This document shows positions 9,996 to 22,560 of a DNA stretch of 64,000 nt, in pieces. Below the pieces are notes generated by a model. It had not been told where the DNA came from and searched no databases. It saw only the letters and a program-made list of their open reading frames with translations. Made by a program: the position numbers and the translations under genes. The number at the start of each line of letters is the position of its first letter. Position 1 is the stretch's first letter. The DNA comes from Pieris napi (lineage: Eukaryota > Arthropoda > Insecta > Lepidoptera > Pieridae): NCBI RefSeq assembly GCF_905475465.1, contig NC_062254.1, positions 4,298,001 to 4,362,000 on the forward strand. Reading direction: 5' to 3'.

Positions 9996-10344
9996 GTATT
10001 AATAAAAAGTATATATAGTATTATAAAGTATCTATACGAACAACTACTCAATTGCACAAATTACAAACAATATAATATCACAGATACGTAACTAAAGTTA
10101 AAATAAGATATTTTTTAATTAATCCCCGCCGGTCAAGCGCACTAGCTGTCATTTATTAAAACTTGTCATGTCACGATAACCCGTACAATATACATTATCT
10201 ATGACGTTTGTCTTTGTGACTGCATTGTCTGTGGGGGCAATGCTCGATGTAAATAATTGAACTTTTTTATGAAAAGTCACTTTAATCTATAAGATCTATT
10301 GATTAAAATGTACATCAAGATATAGATGTGGTCGCCATAGGCTA

Positions 10345-10548
10345 TAATAATAATAATCTTTATTCATTTTTCTCACAAAATCTTAGTACATAAACAGGTG
10401 ACAGTTATATAGTTTTATAAATAAATAATTGTCTTACTTCCATTTAGGGAAAATGCTAGTTTGTGTTAGACTGATGCCTGCTAAAGGTAAGAGTACCTGT
10501 GTTACAGGTCATCAGGCCCCCACCACTTCGGATCGACAGGTCTTATAA
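10345..10548 (-). mobile_element. LINE-type 3' end, reverse orientation
   Basis: On the minus strand it ends TGAATAAAGATTATTATTAT, a typical short-repeat tail of truncated LINEs, preceded by GGGGGCCTGATGACCTG. No coding part was recognised. Confidence 0.4.
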
Positions 10549-10549
10549 G

Positions 10550-10581
10550 ATTTTTCTCTACTTTATAAAGTAGAGAAAAAT
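10550..10581. repeat. perfect 32-bp palindrome
   Basis: TTTTTCTCTACTTTA followed at once by its exact reverse complement TAAAGTAGAGAAAAA, extended by A and T at the ends. There is no spacer. It directly abuts the LINE-type tail at 10345-10548. Confidence 0.9.
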
Positions 10582-10671
10582 TGAGTGAGAATAAACAATC
10601 ATGAGCAATCATAGGCTGCAACGTAAACAAAGAAGCATTCATAGGGATACACATATAAGGAAACCACATGG

Positions 10672-10747
10672 TGTGTGTGCGTAAGTGTGTGTATGGGTGT
10701 GGGTGTGTGTCTGTGTGTTAGTGTGTGTACGTGAGTGTGTGTCTGTT
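10672..10747. repeat. interrupted (TG)n microsatellite
   Basis: About 75 bp of TG repeats broken by GC, AA, CTG and AC steps. Confidence 0.9.
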
Positions 10748-11599
10748 GATGTATTATTACTTAATTTTTAATCTAATAAAGCTAAAAGTATTATACTATA
10801 AATTATTACCTAACATTTAAATAATGGTGAGATTCAGGAACGAGACTTAGGAACTATGACTCATGTATGTCAAAATACAATATATTTTTAATGTACGGGA
10901 GTCAGACTTTGCTGTATGTCTCGTTTCAGAATCTTACCATAAAGGAGCGTCTTGAAAATATAAAAGTATTAACCATATCTGCCTAAAAATGTCTATGGAT
11001 ACTAATACATCCTCTTACTAATACAAAACTCAGTTGACATGAACTTTACGATTCAATTATTTTATTTTAATTGTTCTCTAACTTATAAATATAAAACAAG
11101 AACAAAGCGTCTTCCCCTTAATAGACTGTAGACAGTGTTATCTAGTGAATTAGGTTAAGACTTAAATCACTTACTAGTCTTACATTTTCCATGATATGTC
11201 AGTGAATAGACAATTTATTCAAAAAAGATTCCTCTATCGATGCTAATCTCGTTATTTATTTATCATAGCTGCAATTATGAATTAGCCAATTTAAGCAACA
11301 AGGGCTCTGATCTCCACCAACGCCAGGTGTGAAGCATTACTTGAGTGTGAATGGTCTTTAGAATATATGCACATATTTCACTATGAAATTTAGAGATTTA
11401 TATACAATATACATGTATCGACATTGTTTAGTGTCGAAAACTTGGAATCCTTACCATACAAATCTCAATTTAACGCCTTATTTATATATATATGATATAT
11501 ATATCTCATAGTCGGTCACTCTTGTTCCCTTTAAATATAGATCCAACTTTTTCAATTCCTCATTCACCGTCACTAACATACTACTATTGTAATATGCCT

Positions 11600-11821
11600 G
11601 TAGCCGTATGTTGTAAGTTGAAGTTTTGTATTATACTTTTAAGTGTTTGTATTCTTACGTCTGGGTCAGGAAGAAACTGCTTTAGCATTGGGCTAGCAAA
11701 ATTCATGATTTCACCACGATACAGTGTTTCGCGGGACAAAAATTAAGTAAACGCCAAATGATTTTTATTTAAATAACTCGTAAAATAAACAATATTTAAT
11801 AAATATTGCTGGGTCAGCTAG
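11600..11821 (+). mobile_element. Helitron family A 3' end only
   Basis: Ends GCTGGGTCAGCTAG immediately before T, with a hairpin AATATT-TAATA-AATATT just upstream (about 11791-11807). The left boundary is not defined and 11600 is nominal. Confidence 0.4.
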
Positions 11822-12991
11822 TTATTAGTTTTAAGATAATAATATGCCAGTAGATTCTAAATTATATCAAAATTAATAATTATAAACAAAGTGACCACAA
11901 TTAAAGATTCAAACTCCACTTATTTAAATTAGATTCTTTTTTCAATAATCCCGCAAAATTAACGTACATACAATGTTCATAACAAAAAGTGTCTTAACAA
12001 AAAGTAGTTATCTGTTGCTCGCCACCAGTGAACTAATTAAACCGAAGTAAAAAACTCCTTTGTTTCGTTAACATCGCTTTTACCGAACATTTCGTTAATT
12101 GGCCTCAAGCTACTTTTAATTATTCAATGAACAAGTACCACCCATAGAGCAATTATTGTATTGACAGGTTGTTTTATTACGAAGTGTTGCCCGTGTGGAA
12201 ATAAACCTATGGGAACGTGCAATTACGGCAAAAAAGTACATGTATAACTTGTGTCTATGCTTAGTCTGTGACAAATTCAATCCAGTATGGTCGAAAGACT
12301 AAAGCCTGCGCCATGGATGGAATGAAAAAAAATGGCAATCTAACAAAATTGGTTTCATAATATTCATATTACTTTTTAATAATATTGTCATTGGTTTACA
12401 CTTCGAGTAAATTTAAATAAAACTTCTTTAACAAATTTATTATACCTACTATTATTATAACACACTTTTTACTAATTCACCTACGTAGCATTTGACAAAG
12501 ATCTTAGATACGAAAATTTATTAAAGGTTTAAGCGTGGTCTAACAAACGAATCCGTCTTCCCATTCATAATATTACTCCGATAATATTATCCTAACAATA
12601 GAATTATTTCTGGCTACGCGTGGGTGAGTCTCATATATTGGTTAGAAACTTTTTATTAACAAAAATTTACGTCAAATGCTTTTTTTTACTTTGGTATTTA
12701 TAACCAACTCTACTTATTTATATGCTACACATAGAGTGAATTTAAATTTATATCTGTATTGTATAGCCATTTCTCATATCAAAGGAACACCAGACATTCA
12801 TAATATTTTGTATTGTAAAGTTATTAACTAAAATATTGTGCAGATAACAGTGTTTATTCTTCTACATCATCTACATCTACTTTTTGCTTACAGCAAGGAA
12901 ACACAAATTCTAAATACGAATATTCATTATATAATTATTTGCCACCCTTTCATAAACAAAATATTTTATGTGCAAACCTTTATACCAGCTA
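11822..12991. other. no gene seen; AT-rich
   Basis: Presumed first intron or upstream region of robo. No open frame or repeat family recognised. Confidence 0.6.
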
Positions 12992-13275
12992 ATCTGTTTA
13001 TAAAGAAACACTAACTTTTCCACAAATCTCTATAAATACAAAACTTATCTATGCATTTGGTCCACAGACACGGCGGTACAAATGAATCAAATAAAGCTAT
13101 CTTTACGGGAAAATCGATAGATAAGCTATAATCGTTTATTAAAGAAACACCAACTTCTCCACAGATTCTACAAATGCAAATTCTATCTATGCATTTCGTC
13201 CACAGGTACGGCGGTATAAATGAACAAAATTTATATATAATATGACTAAGACTAAAGAAACTTTAACTACTCCAT
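12992..13275. repeat. diverged tandem repeat, about 2.2 units of roughly 139 bp
   Basis: Unit 1 (12992-13092) and unit 2 (13131-13231) share TTTATAAAGAAACAC / TTTATTAAAGAAACAC, CTATCTATGCATTT, GTCCACAG and ACGGCGGTA, spaced 139 bp apart. A third partial unit (TAAAGAAACTTTAACTACTCC) starts at 13253, after 113 bp. Confidence 0.75.
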
Positions 13276-14205
13276 GGATTTCCATTTTAAAAAAAATAAT
13301 TCGTAATGGATCATAGATTTCTTTTCACTAAATTCAGGGTTGACTATAAATATGACCAATTAATATGCGTTCGAGCATCGTTCAGACAGCCATTGAGAAT
13401 GTAATTCGATACATGTATGTCACGTTTGGAATTAAAATCCAGTTCTATTGCTCCTTTGGTACACGACATCAATACTGAGATTACAATAACGGCAGGATGT
13501 TATATTATGGCGGAATACATATGGGATTATTTAAATAAATGTTGACTCTATTATTTTATCTATGACTTTTTCGTTTGTTTATTCTCTGTGACATGCGATG
13601 TTTTGAAGCATGGCAATACAAACTTTTAAAAAAGATTAGAAGCATGCATGAATGACAAATATTCCATTTTTGAATGTATTTACCGCGTGACGACAATACT
13701 GTTTTAGTATACAGTTTAAAACACAAGATTTTTTTTTAATAAATAGGTACTTATCAGGTTAGTAAAGCAGGAATTCTTAAATTAGGAAACTACTTTTTTG
13801 GATCCTCTTATTGTTTCTTATATCTTGGTTTATATACCAGTATAAGACACACTTTAAGAGAAATACTTAAATATGGATGGGAATATAATTTATAGCAATT
13901 AACGCGTTTAATATCGGATAATCTTTATGAATTAAAAATAACAAAACTGTCCCATGTCACTGTTTGCTAGTGCTATTTAACAAAAACGTATTTTTTAAAT
14001 TACTTAAGAAAGACTACACTTTATATACACAAGTGCTTTTACCATATTAATGATATAATCTAACTTAACTACGATATGCAAGAACTATTTTTCTACGCCT
14101 TATAACTCCTAATTCTAAAAACGAATCATTTAAAAATTCTGTTTTGAAGGTGTGAAGGTGAAGTGGAGGCAGACAACAGATAAGAATTTATATTTATATA
14201 AATAA
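13276..14205. other. no gene seen
   Basis: AT-rich sequence without recognisable features; presumed intron or upstream region. Confidence 0.6.
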
Positions 14206-14350
14206 TCCCTGAGATCGTGGGTTCGATTCCCGGTTGTGTACCAATGGACACTCGCTCTTAATACGGTGAAAACATCGTGGGAACACTGGCAGGTCTTAAA
14301 TCAGAAGGCTACTAAATTAAAATAATCTAAGGGTTGTGGAGTCACTGGTT
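14206..14350 (+). mobile_element. SINE S1, internally deleted copy
   Basis: Retains TCCCTGAGATCGTGGGTTCG (B box), GTGTACCAATGGAC and a decayed AACATCGTGGGAACAC. It then jumps to a decayed terminal GGTTGTGGAGTCACTGG. Confidence 0.6.
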
Positions 14351-15475
14351 TATTGTCTATTAATATTAATCAAAGCGTTTTTTCCTTTAATTTTTGTATT
14401 TTTTGGTTATGGACAGTTACACGACGGACGTTAGTCAAACATTGAGATACCGATATTGCGTAATGTGAATGTTATCATATAGCTCGTAAGCCAAGCCTCA
14501 AGACATTGGCCGTTATATCAAACACAGCAACATATATGTACAAATTGTATAGTGACATAGGAAATTGTACATTTGAATATGGAACAAAAATAGTATATTG
14601 TATTTGCCTAAAACATTAAACGGAAGCGTAAAATAATTAAGATATTAAATGAATATAAAAGATGTGTGCGATGGCTATTTGACTAATAATAATTCAATCG
14701 GTTTTGTGCAATGTTATAATGTGAATTGGGGTAGAGAAGGAGAATTATTTTTGTGCGAAACAAAAACAATATTTAAAAATTATTCTATTTTTAAAAATCG
14801 AAAGAATCCTTTGTTAGTTCAGACTGTTGTCTGCTAGATTTCAACATACAACTCGTTGTTTCTATTAATTTGTGTTAATATTTGCAAAATTAAACTTAAG
14901 TTACAGTACATTTTTATTAAAAAAGATATGTAAATACTTAAGAAAATGTGTCTTACAACACGAGATAATGTTTTATAATATTTATATATGCCAATTTTAA
15001 CACTAACTAAAGAAATATATAAAAAAATTTTTTTACCAGTTATTACTTATTAGTCTAAAAGATTCGAACCAATTGGCGATTTTTCGCCGTAATATGTGGG
15101 TTGGGTCAAAAATTGGGGTATCCACTGGGTTGTTGAATTTAACAAAAGATTTATTTTTCTATGGGTTCATTAGTTTTGTATAAAATATTACTCAAAATAA
15201 TAATTTTATAGCTTAATAATTTTAGTCATACATCACCGATTAATCTACAAATATCCATAAAAAATATTTACCATTAGTTCCATCCAAACTGATCAGCAAC
15301 AAATGCACAAAAACGAGATAAACAAATTGACTCTTTCCATTTACGACATTATCACAATTCCCACCGAAATCCACCATACTGCCACAGATAAATCACTATT
15401 CACACCATGGAGTTCCTATTTGACAATTTACATTTTTACACAACACTATACTGGCAGCATAAAAAAACGTTCCAT
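14351..15475. other. no gene seen
   Basis: AT-rich. Short open frames here (for example at 14649) lack homology or codon bias. Confidence 0.6.
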
Positions 15476-15760
15476 TTATTGCACTGTCAAAACTTTTTCC
15501 CGCGCAAACATAACGTGCGTTCGAATTTCGAACACAACCAAGCCGCGCCGAGTCGTGTCTCGTACTATCGCGTCCCTCCCACATCTGTTTAGTTGTTTAC
15601 TCTTAATGGGGGGAATCGACGGCGCCGTATCGTTGATCTTACGTGATATTACAACTGGCGTTTGACCTAATGTAAATAAACATTCAGCCCTGTGAACTTG
15701 CGATGATATGGTATTTAATCCCTTAATTGTTGCGTGTTTTCGGAGAGTAAGCAATCTCTA
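15476..15760. promoter_or_regulatory. CpG-richer island, possible promoter, 5' exon or enhancer
   Basis: A segment with many CG steps (for example CGCGCCGAGTCGTG, ATCGACGGCGCCGTATCG) stands out against flanking AT-rich DNA and matches no repeat in the window. Overlapping open frames on both strands probably reflect base composition. The role is inferred only. Confidence 0.3.
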
Positions 15761-16314
15761 TTAACAAAGGGTAAGGGCGTTGTCTGAAGCGTAAAGATTT
15801 TCGAATAGATAAATAGAAATAGAAAGCTTAGTAAATAATACTTTATCGATTGCTAACCTTATATATCGAAAATACATAATACAAAAGAAAATTTGATGTT
15901 CCTCATTGATTCAGTGTTACAATTTTAATAAACTAAATTAATACATTAAATAATAACTATTTCAGAAAATCTAATGTACGGCATATTGTCTTTAGTTCCA
16001 GTACATTAAATCTTGCTGATTACTTTTAATTACTATTTTATGATATTATTTTCATATCATATTTCAAATTTGCGGTAATTTTGTTCAATTTAAAAATATA
16101 TGGTAATTTTCATTGAATTACGTAGATATTTTATAAAAATTTCTTCCAAAATTATAATTACTCTTTTATTTAAACATTATTATATATACTATTGTACTTT
16201 TTCAATAGTTAATTGCTTGCAGCTGTGCGCTTTCATACTCAGATTTCACCTCAGCCTCAGCTGAAATCACCTGAGATTTAACCCCTCAAGATATTCCCTA
16301 ACTCAAAAGGCAAT
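15761..16314. other. no gene seen
   Basis: AT-rich, between the two CpG-richer islands. Confidence 0.6.
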
Positions 16315-16560
16315 TCAAAAAAGGAAACGAAACAAAATACGGCTTATTTCATTAGATGTATTTGTCGAGTTAGCGCATGCACACCGGGCGGGCGCCGACA
16401 AAGGCAGTTCATAAAAAAACGTTCTAATTTCAAACCGGTCGCCCCTCCCGCACGCGCTCCTGCGCATCCCTCCATCCATTATTATGCTGAAGAGGTCATT
16501 CACAGTTCGCACAATAGCACCCATACAACTACGAGCCGCTAATAGGTGAGGCTTGCACCT
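16315..16560. promoter_or_regulatory. second CpG-richer island, possible promoter or 5' exon
   Basis: Contains CACCGGGCGGGCGCCGAC and CGCCCCTCCCGCACGCGC, and on the plus strand a donor-like ATAG-GTGAGG near 16542. A 69-codon minus-strand frame starting at 16524 has no hydrophobic signal sequence and I do not call it a gene. The region could hold a 5' untranslated exon of robo. Confidence 0.3.
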
Positions 16561-17583
16561 AACCCTTTTTTTAGTTCACTTTGTCTCGAGAGCTGTGTTT
16601 TGGTATTCTTTTTTTAAATTTAAATCACGAGCTTCATTGTGTGTGTACTTTGAAAATGGAATATAAAAACCTACTTGAAATAAAATTCTTATAATCTTGT
16701 CTAAGATTGCAATCATATTAGCATTCAACAAAATCTACTAAATGATGACGTGGAATTGACAATTGAATTATATGCAACCAATTCAATTTGTATTTTACAC
16801 GAGTATAATTCATTAAAAATTCAATTTTATAGTTATTTTTTTTATTCAAATTTGTTAGTTGCCGACCATGTATTTTACAAGACGCAAAGTCAGGGGATTC
16901 TAAGACAGTTATTTTATTTTAGTAAACATAGTCTTAACCTGATAAAGTATTTTTATTTCAATATTCAATTCGTTTATTTCATATTGGAAATATATGGATA
17001 TAGCAACATCAACAAAAATCAGCCTCAAACATAAACATAACAAAATTAAATTTGCATTTTGACAAGATAATTTAGATTTTCTAATCTCGATATCTAGGGT
17101 AATGAGTTAGGCATTTGACAATAAAGTTTAAATTATATCCCATAGATATTTGACGGAAGAATTTTATCTAGTTATGTCTTATTTTCTCATGTCATTTGGT
17201 ATGCAAACTGCTAATTAAGAAACCGTTGCTCTGATAGAGTCGGCGCTTCATTCTCATCTGCATAGTGCAACTGGTATTTGGTATGTTGTATAATTGACAA
17301 ATAAAAAAGAAATTGAATTGATAATTTGTGACAAAAAGAATCTGAAGTTGTGTAAAATAATACTACATTTAGACTACAATTTTATGTGTGAGGGTACACA
17401 CATAAAATAAAAATAAATGTTGGATAAAGAAAATTTTCTACATTCATTATGCTTTGGTTTTTTGCGGCAAGCTCAAACCATGCTATGAAACTCTTTTAAC
17501 CGCCTGCTATGCTAATAAAAAGAATTGATCAACTACGATATTTTTTCTAAAAATAAAATTGATTTGAACAAACTTAAAAAATT
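16561..17583. other. no gene seen
   Basis: AT-rich. The frame at 16750-17034 is low-complexity and not credible as a gene. Confidence 0.6.
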
Positions 17584-17706
17584 TCTTCAATATTATCTAT
17601 TGCGGACATATTCACTGAAATAAGCTTTAGTTTTAACTTTTGTATGCATATGCACTGAATAAGCTTCAATATTATCTACTGCATGCTTATGCGCTGAATA
17701 AGCTTC
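17584..17706. repeat. short tandem duplication
   Basis: CTTCAATATTATCTAYTGC occurs at 17584 and 17664, and CACTGAATAAGCTT-like text occurs three times (17613, 17652 and 17691). It looks like a local duplication of an 80-bp unit. Confidence 0.7.
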
Positions 17707-19318
17707 GTTAAGAGTAGTGTTGGGTAGAGTTCAGTTGGGAAAAGTACAGTTGGGTATGTGTTTCATTTGTGTTTCAGTTAACTTGAGACGCAGTTTGTAT
17801 GCGTACTTAGAACGAGACGACACTAACACTTTCTAAAAACCTTAAAATGTATCAAAAAACTATGCTGACATTATATCAAAATTTGAAACAATATTTTATT
17901 GTTATTATTTAATAATTTTATAGTATAATAATAAAGATACATGTCTATTCCTCTTTAGTTCATGAAGAACATAGCATGCTGCGCATAAAATTTAAAATTT
18001 TGGGATATATTTTTTACGCAATCGAATATTTACAAAAAACGTGGTTCTTACGAAGTAATTTCGTATATTTTGTACAAATATGACGTAACAGAGGCAGTGA
18101 AAATGTGGAGTAAATACAAACTCGTAATCAGAGAAGAAAAACAGAAGCCACACACGGATGCCAAGTGTACGTGCTCGAAATGCCAATAGACACAAAATAA
18201 ACAGTGGAAGCGAGAATTATCTTGGGCCTTTGAATATTATATCGCCCCTAGTTCATGTGGTTTATCAATTTTGGCTGGAACTATAGGGTTGTGCTATTAT
18301 CTACTTAGAAAAGAGTTGTTTGTTGTTAAATAAATACATTTCTGAAACAAAACCAGTAATCATCTGTAATTTATTCAGAAAAAAATCTTTTTTTATTTAA
18401 TTTATTTATTTATATTTTCTTAGAGACCTCTGATCTCTACTGCTACGGTCCGGACATACCTCTCATGCTGCATCCATCTACATCTGCATCATTTTTATGA
18501 CATTCACCAATCATGCTTGTCGGCTATGGGTAGATAGTAATTTAAAAAAAATAGTGTCTTGAAAATAGTAATTTCGGTTAAGATCTCGGAAACGGACTTA
18601 CAAAATTTTATTAAAGAAAACAAATTGCGTGAGATTATGTAAAATAAGCAGGTTTGTAAAAGTATGACGTAATAGTTAATCGTTCGTTTCGTAGATTATT
18701 AGGCAATTTATGCAATTGAGAATATTGCTAACTATTAGTTGTCTTAAAATTAAAAATAGGCTATATTCGACTACTACATAATACATAACATAAATCATGT
18801 CACTATGTTTACCATTAGTACACGACTTCCGACGGAGTGAAGGCCACCTCCTCTTCCACTTGACTCTCATAATCGCCACCATTTTCCAATCCTTCTTCGG
18901 TATTTATTCCAACTTCCCAGGCTTCTGGTAGTCATTCTCTCCTCTTTATTCCGTTTATGTAATACTAAAAAAGTAATTAATAAATTTAAATACGGGCAAC
19001 ACACTACCAACTTATCTTTTATAGTGTAAGTTTTAAGTACCCTAGAGATTTACAATACAAAACACATAAACAAAAGAAACTCGTCTGTTCTGATATTATC
19101 AAATCGAAAATACTGTGACAATTTCCTTGTCCCTAAACATAAAACGTGGCGGGCGTTGAATACTTAACAATGGGTTAAGACATATTTTATGTTACATTCA
19201 TAAACTGTATGTTTTATTACAATCTACATGTTACATAATATAGGACTTATGTATTAGTCTTACTTATGTCTTCTAAAGATAACGCATGTTTGTACAACTA
19301 CTGGTTTTTATAAGAAAC
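17707..19318. other. no gene seen; one weak repeat fragment
   Basis: AT-rich. The part near 18417-18525 (AGAGACCTCTGATCTCTAC...) may be a relative of the repeat at 1995-2110. Nothing else recognised. Confidence 0.5.
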
Positions 19319-19853
19319 TCACTTCACTACATAGTATAAAACAAAGTTGCTTTCTCTGTCCCTATGAATGCTTAAATCTTTAAAACTACGGTACGGATTT
19401 TGATGCAGGAAGGTGTATATGTTTAATAACATCCATTGAATAGTGGAGAAATACTGTTATTTTTGAGGTTTCTAATGTGATGTCGTAAATAATTAAATTT
19501 TTCCCGCTTACATTGCACGCAAGCTGAACCTAATAATGGACTAAGTATTGAAAAGGTCTACAGAAAACTCCGCGATGGTATATGTCTATCTCATATGGAT
19601 ATCCCACAATAAATTTTTTTTGTCATTTACATTTTACGACAAATAATGGCTAATTTTCGAAGCGATTTTAACCAATACCACATTAATCCTATTCCAATTA
19701 AATACCTTAAATACATTGTTGATATAATATAGATCTATATGGCCCTTTACAGCATATGATTTAAATTAATATTTTCGGACGCCGCGGTTCCCCTATAGCA
19801 CTTTGAATTTAGTATCATCATTGCACCCGTGCGAAGCCAGGGCGGGTCGCTAG
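19319..19853 (+). mobile_element. non-autonomous Helitron, family D
   Basis: Ends GCGAAGCCAGGGCGGGTCGCTAG, with the final CTAG at 19850-19853 directly before T. A start at TCACTTCACTACATAGTAT is the likely 5' TC end. The interior has AAATCTTTAAAACTACGG, a phrase common in moth/butterfly repeats. No coding content. Confidence 0.6.
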
Positions 19854-20302
19854 TATTAGTTAATTATTTACTGATATTGACACTCTTTCAATCTCTTGTC
19901 GTTGACACGACAAAATCTTTCAACAATTCTCTAAACATTCCTGATGGCGCAAATTACGTTGCACAAAAAACACGATATTATTCGAGATCAAAGTCGCTAT
20001 TAGGTCTTAGATACTAGACTGCCTGTTATCATGTTTAGTGAATCAGTGTTACTAGTTGCACTTAAAGCTTATACCCACATTAATATCGCATTAAGGTCTT
20101 CAATAAGAAACATATTAACCAGCATTAAACAAATAGTCGCTTTCTCAGAACGAGGCGTATGTTTGCTTGAGTGTTCAAACAAACGCTTGTAAAATATGTA
20201 TCCTTGTTTAGAAACAAGTTATACTTCTAGAATATTTTGTGACCGGTGTGGTGAGCACGTATCTTCTTGTGTTGATTAAAAAGTGTCTTAGTTATATCAT
20301 TA

Positions 20303-20478
20303 AGGGTCTGTTTCACAATAAATTACGCAATAGCAATCACATAAATTACCAAATAGCTATGCAACACATACATTATTTGGAAGATAAATTGTGCTATTTG
20401 ACATTCATCGGACTCATAACATATGATGGACTTTATGTGACGAATAGCGCTATCTGACAGTCGTGAAACGAAACAATA
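20303..20478. mobile_element. possible MITE with decayed terminal inverted repeats
   Basis: The left end GGGTCTGTTTCACAATAA and the right end TCGTGAAACGAAACAATAG are roughly inverted (GTTTCAC core). Inner TTTATGTGA and AATAGC blocks are also mirrored. The family could be PIF/Harbinger-like, but the ends are too decayed to be sure. Confidence 0.35.
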
Positions 20479-20579
20479 GTGTTTATCCTATCAATAAGTA
20501 ATAAATAGCTAATTTGGAACTTATGTAGAACTTATCCGTCCTCTATCCCTAAATCATTTTCATTCCTACTTTTATTATG

Positions 20580-20900
20580 ACGACTAGAGGAGATTTTGCC
20601 CTCCAAAAAGGGGTTCATACAACTAACTTGATGTCTTATGTCCTGGGGACATGGCACAGGGCGTCCACAATGAACCTCCATCGCGTTTTGGTCTTGAACT
20701 TTACAATTTCACTTCGCTCTTTCCTCCTTTTAACAAAGAGACCCTCTTTGTTTTATCTGCAACTGTACGTCGCCAAGTTTGCTTGACAGAGCGCTTCCGT
20801 TTTCCTTGGGGGTTTCAATCAAGCATCTGCTTGGGATATGATTCTCTTCTAAGGGTCTATCCAAGTTCCACTTGTTCTCCTGCAAGGAAAGCATAACTAA
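20580..20900 (-). mobile_element. RTE-type LINE reverse-transcriptase C-terminal fragment, broken
   Basis: Read on the minus strand at about 20745-20815 it gives NPQGKRKRSVKQTWRRTVAD, the phrase that closes the RTE/BovB-class coding region. Further along it has decayed traces of the W-x-x-x-V-x-ALC ending. Stops and frame changes show it is dead. The plus-strand frames over it are shadows. Confidence 0.6.
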
Positions 20901-22239
20901 CTAAAGACATACCTGATATGACTAAAAAAAGAAAACAAACTTACGACTTTATTACTAATTACAATTTATCCATTGATATCTATTGTATAGAAATTTTGAA
21001 TTCAATTTTGTTATTGTGACACATGTACGAATAATTGTGAATATTGCTTGGGATAGAAAACAAAAAATTAAAGGCTGTTTTATTTATTATATTTATAATA
21101 TTGACAGAGACTAATACTTTAAAAATAGGGGTTTATATTGCGCAATTAATAGTTGCTACTTTCTACAATGTTACACTATAGTCTATCGTAAGTAAACCGG
21201 AATGTCTTAGACCCAATACTTGATGTTGACATATAGAATGCTTGGACTTCAAGAAATTACATTACAAAAAGGTTGCGCCACTAGTTTATTATTGTAAAAC
21301 TCAATTACATATCACTGTATTAGATTAAACGTAAAAGGGACAATAGAAAAAACGTAATACCGTCATACCCGCATTAACGAGGTTATTCCCTAGGACATCG
21401 CGACCACGCAATTGCTGGTTTGTAATACCCTGAGCAGCTATTGATTAATGAGTGGACTACTGGCATGTTTTGCAGTTATTTACGGGTACTTCCGCCGCTT
21501 AACCCGTCTGCCATCAAGTGATTAATGCGCCACCCATCAAGCGCTGAAGAGCTGGATGTACGCTTCGATGCTGAAAGGAAGCGTGGATGTCAAAGTCAAG
21601 GCGTGTTAAGGCTAATAGATTAAACGATTTGTCTCCGAGTTTTATTTTAAATGTGGAACATCTGTTAGTAAGGAATCACTGAAATTGTCATTAATCTTCT
21701 GAAGTGCAGCTAGTGTGTTGTCTCGCTTTCTACTGGAGGTGTATACAATATTATATGAGAATAAATCAAACGTTTTTGCAATATCAGCGGCAAGATCTTA
21801 TGTTTGATGACATTGGATCTGTATACAAATGAATTCAATAGGTATTAATTATTATTTATATATTACATATCATACGAATCATTAATGAATTATTTTTTAT
21901 CGATCGTATTAAATGTTAATGGGAAAGATATTTTAAAAATCGTCATACATTTTATACCTACTTCACAAATAGCTTTCCAACAGCCAATTTATTTAAGACG
22001 TGTCCAAATCACGAGTACATTGTATTTATTTTTTTAATCTTCTATAAAGACAGACGGTAAGTGAACAAATATAAAAATTCGTCAATTTTGTGTTATGATT
22101 TCGGAACAGCTTAAGATATTGTTGATTTAGATCCCTTTTATCCCTTATAGACCAGTGCCGATAATTTTTGAAACCAAAAAAAATTACAGTAGGATGAAAC
22201 CCATTAGAAAAGCAGGGGAATATGATCAAAATGAAAGGA
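20901..22239. other. no gene seen
   Basis: AT-rich, apart from a moderately G+C-rich patch around 21480-21610 with no recognised identity. Confidence 0.55.
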
Positions 22240-22560
22240 AAAATAAATTACGGTCGATCTGAGCTCGGGAAGGGGTAGGGGGGGAGTTTTAAGGGTAAAA
22301 AACGGTTTATCTCGATTTCCGGCAAAACTAAAAGTCCTATCGAAGAAAGTTAAATCGCAAAGTTGTAGGTAATAAAAAGATCTAAAACTTTTGTATTCAC
22401 ACATTTTTCACATAACCTCAAAATTTATGTGAAAAATTAAAAAAAACAACTTTTTGGTTTTTTATTTCTATCTTTTACAAAAATTTATTTTTTTAAACGA
22501 AATTTGGTGAAAACTTTCCTTATTATGCACAGAAGACTCATTACCTATTAAGAAAAAAAA
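22240..22560. repeat. possible unclassified repeat with a G-rich tract
   Basis: GGGAAGGGGTAGGGGGGGAG (22267-22286) precedes TCGATTTCCGGCAAAACTAA and an A/T-rich tail. The text resembles an interspersed repeat, but no second copy lies in the window. Confidence 0.3.

Noticed and set aside
15303..15754. Overlapping frames on both strands at the CpG-richer island
   Set aside because: Composition effect; no domain, start context or splice logic.
16315..16524. Minus-strand frame considered as the robo signal-peptide exon
   Set aside because: Starts MGAIVRTVNDLFSI without a hydrophobic core and with no suitable phase-1 donor.
18676..18882. Minus-strand frame MVAIMRVKWKRRWPSL...
   Set aside because: No homology recognised, and it degrades into AT-rich text.
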